Positions 61,655-64,000 of a stretch of DNA of 64,000 nucleotides are shown piece by piece. The number at the start of each line of letters is the position of its first letter. Position 1 is the stretch's first letter. The stretch comes from Dyella terrae. Its GTDB lineage: Bacteria > Pseudomonadota > Gammaproteobacteria > Xanthomonadales > Rhodanobacteraceae. Made by a program: the position numbers and the translations under genes. The notes under the pieces are model-generated. The model was given only the letters and a program-made list of their open reading frames with translations. It made no database searches and had not been told where the DNA came from. The DNA lies in assembly GCF_022394535.1 (NCBI RefSeq), contig NZ_CP089414.1:4650001-4714000 (forward strand). The letters run 5' to 3'.

Positions 61655-62494
61655 TTAGCTGTGGTTGACAGCGATGACGTGTCGGTCATCGTCGTATTCC
61701 ACCGTGGCATCGGCCAGATCGGGCAGGATGGCGAGTGCGTGCCGGCTCAGGCGCTCATAGTGAGCCAGAAAGCGCACCATGGCCTCCGCGTCCATCGCCA
61801 GCGGGGCGTGCTGGGCCAGTAGCTCTTCCTCCTGCTGGCTGCGCCATTTGCGCACGACGTCCCAACTGGGCGCCAGCAATACGATCAGGGCGTCCAGTTT
61901 GCGCCACAGTGGCTGGTAGCTGCGCAACTGCTTGTTCACCCAGTGGCGCCAGGTGCCTTCCGGATCTTCCTCGCGCTCTAGGTCGTTGACCGGTTCTTCC
62001 AGTGCAACCTGCAGCTGGGGACGTAGCCCAAGCGCCCAGCCTTCGAGGATGACGAGCTTCGGCGGCCGGGTGACCTTGGGCCATTTCGATGGCGCCGTGC
62101 GCGTGTCGCGCCCCTTGTCGAAGCGCGGGTAACTCACTGGCAGCTTGTCAGATGCCTGCGGCAATGCGGCCAGCACCGACATCAGTAGTTCGATTTCGTG
62201 CGTACCCGGCACGCCACGGGTGCGCAGCAGCGGATGGATCTGGTGAGCAAGGACTTCACGCTCGCTTCGCGAGTAGTAGAAGTCATCCAGCGACAGCACC
62301 TCGGTAGGCCAGCCACGGGCATCGGCCTGGGCCTTCATCTCCCGCGCCAGGGTGCTCTTGCCACTGCCCTGTAGGCCGGACAGGCCCAGCAGGTAGGGGC
62401 GCCGGGAACGGGCGATGCGCCCGGCGTACTGGTCGAGCAGGTGCCCGGCCAGGGTCGAATTCTGCGTGCTAGCATCTGGAGACATGCCCGCCAT
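61655..62494 (-). CDS. P-loop kinase related to D-glycerate 3-kinase/phosphoribulokinase
   Basis: 279 aa. Walker A GLSGLQGSGKSTLAREM, LSLDDFYYSRSEREVLA (substrate-binding region as in uridine/glycerate kinases) and LVILEGWALGLRP are typical of the YGR205W/glycerate kinase type. The start may be the ATG at 62494 or 62485. Substrate is inferred; D-glycerate is the best guess. Confidence 0.82.
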   Translation of the reverse strand: MAGMSPDASTQNSTLAGHLLDQYAGRIARSRRPYLLGLSGLQGSGKSTLAREMKAQADARGWPTEVLSLDDFYYSRSEREVLAHQIHPLLRTRGVPGTHEIELLMSVLAALPQASDKLPVSYPRFDKGRDTRTAPSKWPKVTRPPKLVILEGWALGLRPQLQVALEEPVNDLEREEDPEGTWRHWVNKQLRSYQPLWRKLDALIVLLAPSWDVVRKWRSQQEEELLAQHAPLAMDAEAMVRFLAHYERLSRHALAILPDLADATVEYDDDRHVIAVNHS

Positions 62495-62527
62495 GATGGC
62501 GCGCGCGAGCCACGATTCAAGACCCCC

Positions 62528-63115
62528 ATGCTGAAACCAGAAATCCTAGACACATTTGTGCAACTGTTGGACGAGGCCGGCAAGGCAGGAGAGCCTGAGC
62601 CGACCGCGATGAGCCTGGCCACGGTGGATGCCGCCGGGCGCGTGAGTTCGCGCATCGTGCTGCTCAAGGGGGCCGACGAGCGGGGGTTCCGCTTCTACAC
62701 CAACTACGAAAGCGACAAGGGCAGCCAGGTCGAGTCGCACCCGCAGGTGGCGCTGTGCTTCCACTGGAAGCAGCTGCGCAACGCGGTGCAGGTGCGCGTG
62801 GAAGGCGTGTCGCGCAAGGTGCTGCCTGAAGAGTCCGATGCGTATTTCGCCACGCGTCCGCGTGCCAGCCAGCTCGGTGCCTGGGCGTCGCTGCAATCGC
62901 AGACGCTGCCCGATCGCGACACGTTCGAGCAGCGCTACGCGCGCTACGAGCACGAGTTCGAAGGCCGCGATGTGCCGCGTCCGCCCAATTGGGGCGGCTA
63001 CGTGGTGGAGCCGGACATGGTGGAGTTCTGGTACGGCGCCGAATACCGGCTGCACGAGCGCGTGCGCTGGAGCCGCCACGGTCAGACCTGGACGAGCCGC
63101 TTGCTTTACCCCTGA
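62528..63115 (+). CDS. pdxH: Pyridoxamine 5'-phosphate oxidase
   Basis: 195 aa FMN-binding split barrel. Signature elements SLATVDAAGRVSSRIVLLKG, FYTNYESDKGSQV, the FMN-site FHWKQLRNAVQVRVEG, and the C-terminal dimerisation block WGGYVVEPDMVEFWYG followed by RLHERVRW. It makes PLP in the cytosol. I chose the ATG at 62528, where family length fits. Confidence 0.96.
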   Translation: MLKPEILDTFVQLLDEAGKAGEPEPTAMSLATVDAAGRVSSRIVLLKGADERGFRFYTNYESDKGSQVESHPQVALCFHWKQLRNAVQVRVEGVSRKVLPEESDAYFATRPRASQLGAWASLQSQTLPDRDTFEQRYARYEHEFEGRDVPRPPNWGGYVVEPDMVEFWYGAEYRLHERVRWSRHGQTWTSRLLYP

Positions 63116-63147
63116 TTCGATTGACCCGCCATTCGGAGGCTTCAAGC

Positions 63148-63585
63148 ATGCGTGCAACGCCCGCCGATCACGTCGCCCAGAATGGCTTTGTCGTGCACAC
63201 GCGCGGCCGCGGCTTCACCGAGATCACCGACAAGGTGGGTGACGTCGTAGCCGCCAGCGGCGTGCATACGGGCATCGCCCATATCTTCAGCCTGCACACG
63301 AGTTGCTCGCTGCTGATCAGCGAAAACGCCGACCCGGCTGTGCGCGACGATCTCGAGCGGTGGTTCAGTCGCGCCGTGCCCGATGGCGACAGCATCTTCC
63401 GCCATGACGAGGAAGGCCCAGACGACATGCCCGCCCACGTGCGCGCCATCCTCACCGGCGTCAGCCTGGTGGTTCCGGTGCATGCGGGCAAGGCGCAACT
63501 GGGCACCTGGCAGGGCATTTACCTATGGGAACACCGGCTTGATCCGCACCAGCGCAAGATCACGGTGACCGTGTTGGGACATTGA
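63148..63585 (+). CDS. YjbQ family protein (UPF0047)
   Basis: 145 aa. The conserved LHTSCSLLISENADPAVRDD and MPAHVRAILTGVSLVVPV blocks define YjbQ. The GTWQGIYLWEHR block near the C-terminus carries the catalytic-type Glu/His. E. coli YjbQ has been reported with weak thiamine phosphate synthase-type activity. The ATG at 63148 has GGAGGC. The next gene starts 4 bases later. Confidence 0.92.
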   Translation: MRATPADHVAQNGFVVHTRGRGFTEITDKVGDVVAASGVHTGIAHIFSLHTSCSLLISENADPAVRDDLERWFSRAVPDGDSIFRHDEEGPDDMPAHVRAILTGVSLVVPVHAGKAQLGTWQGIYLWEHRLDPHQRKITVTVLGH

Positions 63586-63589
63586 ACGC

Positions 63590-64000
63590 GTGACTGATAT
63601 TCGCAACGCCGACCACTACCCGCAGCGCATCGTCTGCCTTACCGAAGAACCTACCGAAGTGCTCTATGCGCTTGGTGAGGAGCACCGCATCGTCGGTATC
63701 TCCGGTTTCACCGTGCGTCCGCCGCGGGCACGCAAGGAGAAGCCCAAGGTATCCGCATTCACCAGCGCGAAAATCGACGAGATCCTCAAGCTCCAACCGG
63801 ATTTCGTGATTGGGTTCTCCGATATCCAAGCAGACATCGCGCGTGAGTTGATCAAGGCCGGGGTAGAGGTGTGGATCAGCAACCATCGCAGCGTTGACGG
63901 CATCCTCGCTTACATCCGCCGATTGGGAGCGATGGTTGGCGCGGCGGAGAAGGCGGAAGCCTATGCGCGGAAAGCCGAGCAGCAGATTGCCCGCATCGAA
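63590..64000 (+). CDS. BtuF-like cobalamin-binding protein (N-terminal 137 codons, runs off the window)
   Basis: Starts at a GTG (63590) four bases after yjbQ. It reads VTDIRNADHYPQRIVCLTEE, PTEVLYALGEEHRIVGISGF and, further on, SAFTSAKIDEILKLQPDFVI, the typical opening of periplasmic-binding-protein family members that bind B12 or iron siderophores (PF01497-type). There is no signal peptide, so it may act in the cytosol or the true start may be upstream. The rest is beyond the window. Confidence 0.8.
   Translation, partial: MTDIRNADHYPQRIVCLTEEPTEVLYALGEEHRIVGISGFTVRPPRARKEKPKVSAFTSAKIDEILKLQPDFVIGFSDIQADIARELIKAGVEVWISNHRSVDGILAYIRRLGAMVGAAEKAEAYARKAEQQIARIE

Overview
The window is about 64 kb of GC-rich chromosome from a gammaproteobacterium of the Xanthomonadales/Lysobacterales. 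Rhodanobacteraceae (Dyella, Luteibacter or Rhodanobacter-like) is the best guess. Support: an H-NS-like protein of the Xanthomonas type, a RibB protein with a degenerate RibA half, a DUF6868 protein, the rib-nusB-thiL-pgpA order, and an adjacent holD-like/rimI pair. Most of the window is housekeeping chromosome. I saw no phage, plasmid, CRISPR array, rRNA or tRNA gene. The placement rests on gene content only.

Layout. 0-5.2 kb: start of ettA (minus), a 310-bp MITE-like element, a DUF817 membrane protein, a hydrolase-TetR operon (minus), glyA and nrdR. 6-17.6 kb: riboflavin genes (ribD; FMN riboswitch-ribE-ribB/degenerate ribA; ribH) mixed with a PhyH/Gfo-Idh pair, a divergent dehydrogenase/LysR pair, ldcA, nusB, a GNAT gene, thiL and pgpA. 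19-25.3 kb: an acyltransferase, two small unknowns, a zinc dehydrogenase, an aldo/keto reductase, a class B3 metallo-beta-lactamase, and a Fur-box/hemP locus. 26-44.2 kb: the accessory locus described next. 44.2-64 kb: SPFH/NfeD pair, ThrE-type exporter, H-NS-like protein, proS, pssA, holD-like, rimI, valS, hemE, aroB-aroK, an epimerase, YbjQ, a glycerate-kinase-like protein, pdxH, YjbQ and the start of a B12-binding-type protein.

The most interesting locus is 25.85-44.16 kb. A near-perfect sigma-54 promoter with upstream palindromes precedes one periplasmic adaptor, one MacB/LolD-type ATPase and eight FtsX/MacB-type permeases arranged as four A-B pairs. These are followed by a secreted DUF885 peptidase, a secreted PDZ protein, a sigma-54 activator, a small secreted Cys-containing protein and a membrane histidine kinase. 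The layout suggests an envelope-stress-regulated, modular MacAB-like machine. I do not recognise it as a described system.

Other notable structure: a dispersed family of long, hairpin-rich composite repeats occupies every large gene-free gap (5.3, 17.6, 25.3, 45.7 and 56.3 kb). The FMN riboswitch carries an oversized variable arm. pgpA, pssA and aroB each show a single-base frameshift near a homopolymer, which points to assembly indels unless confirmed as real.
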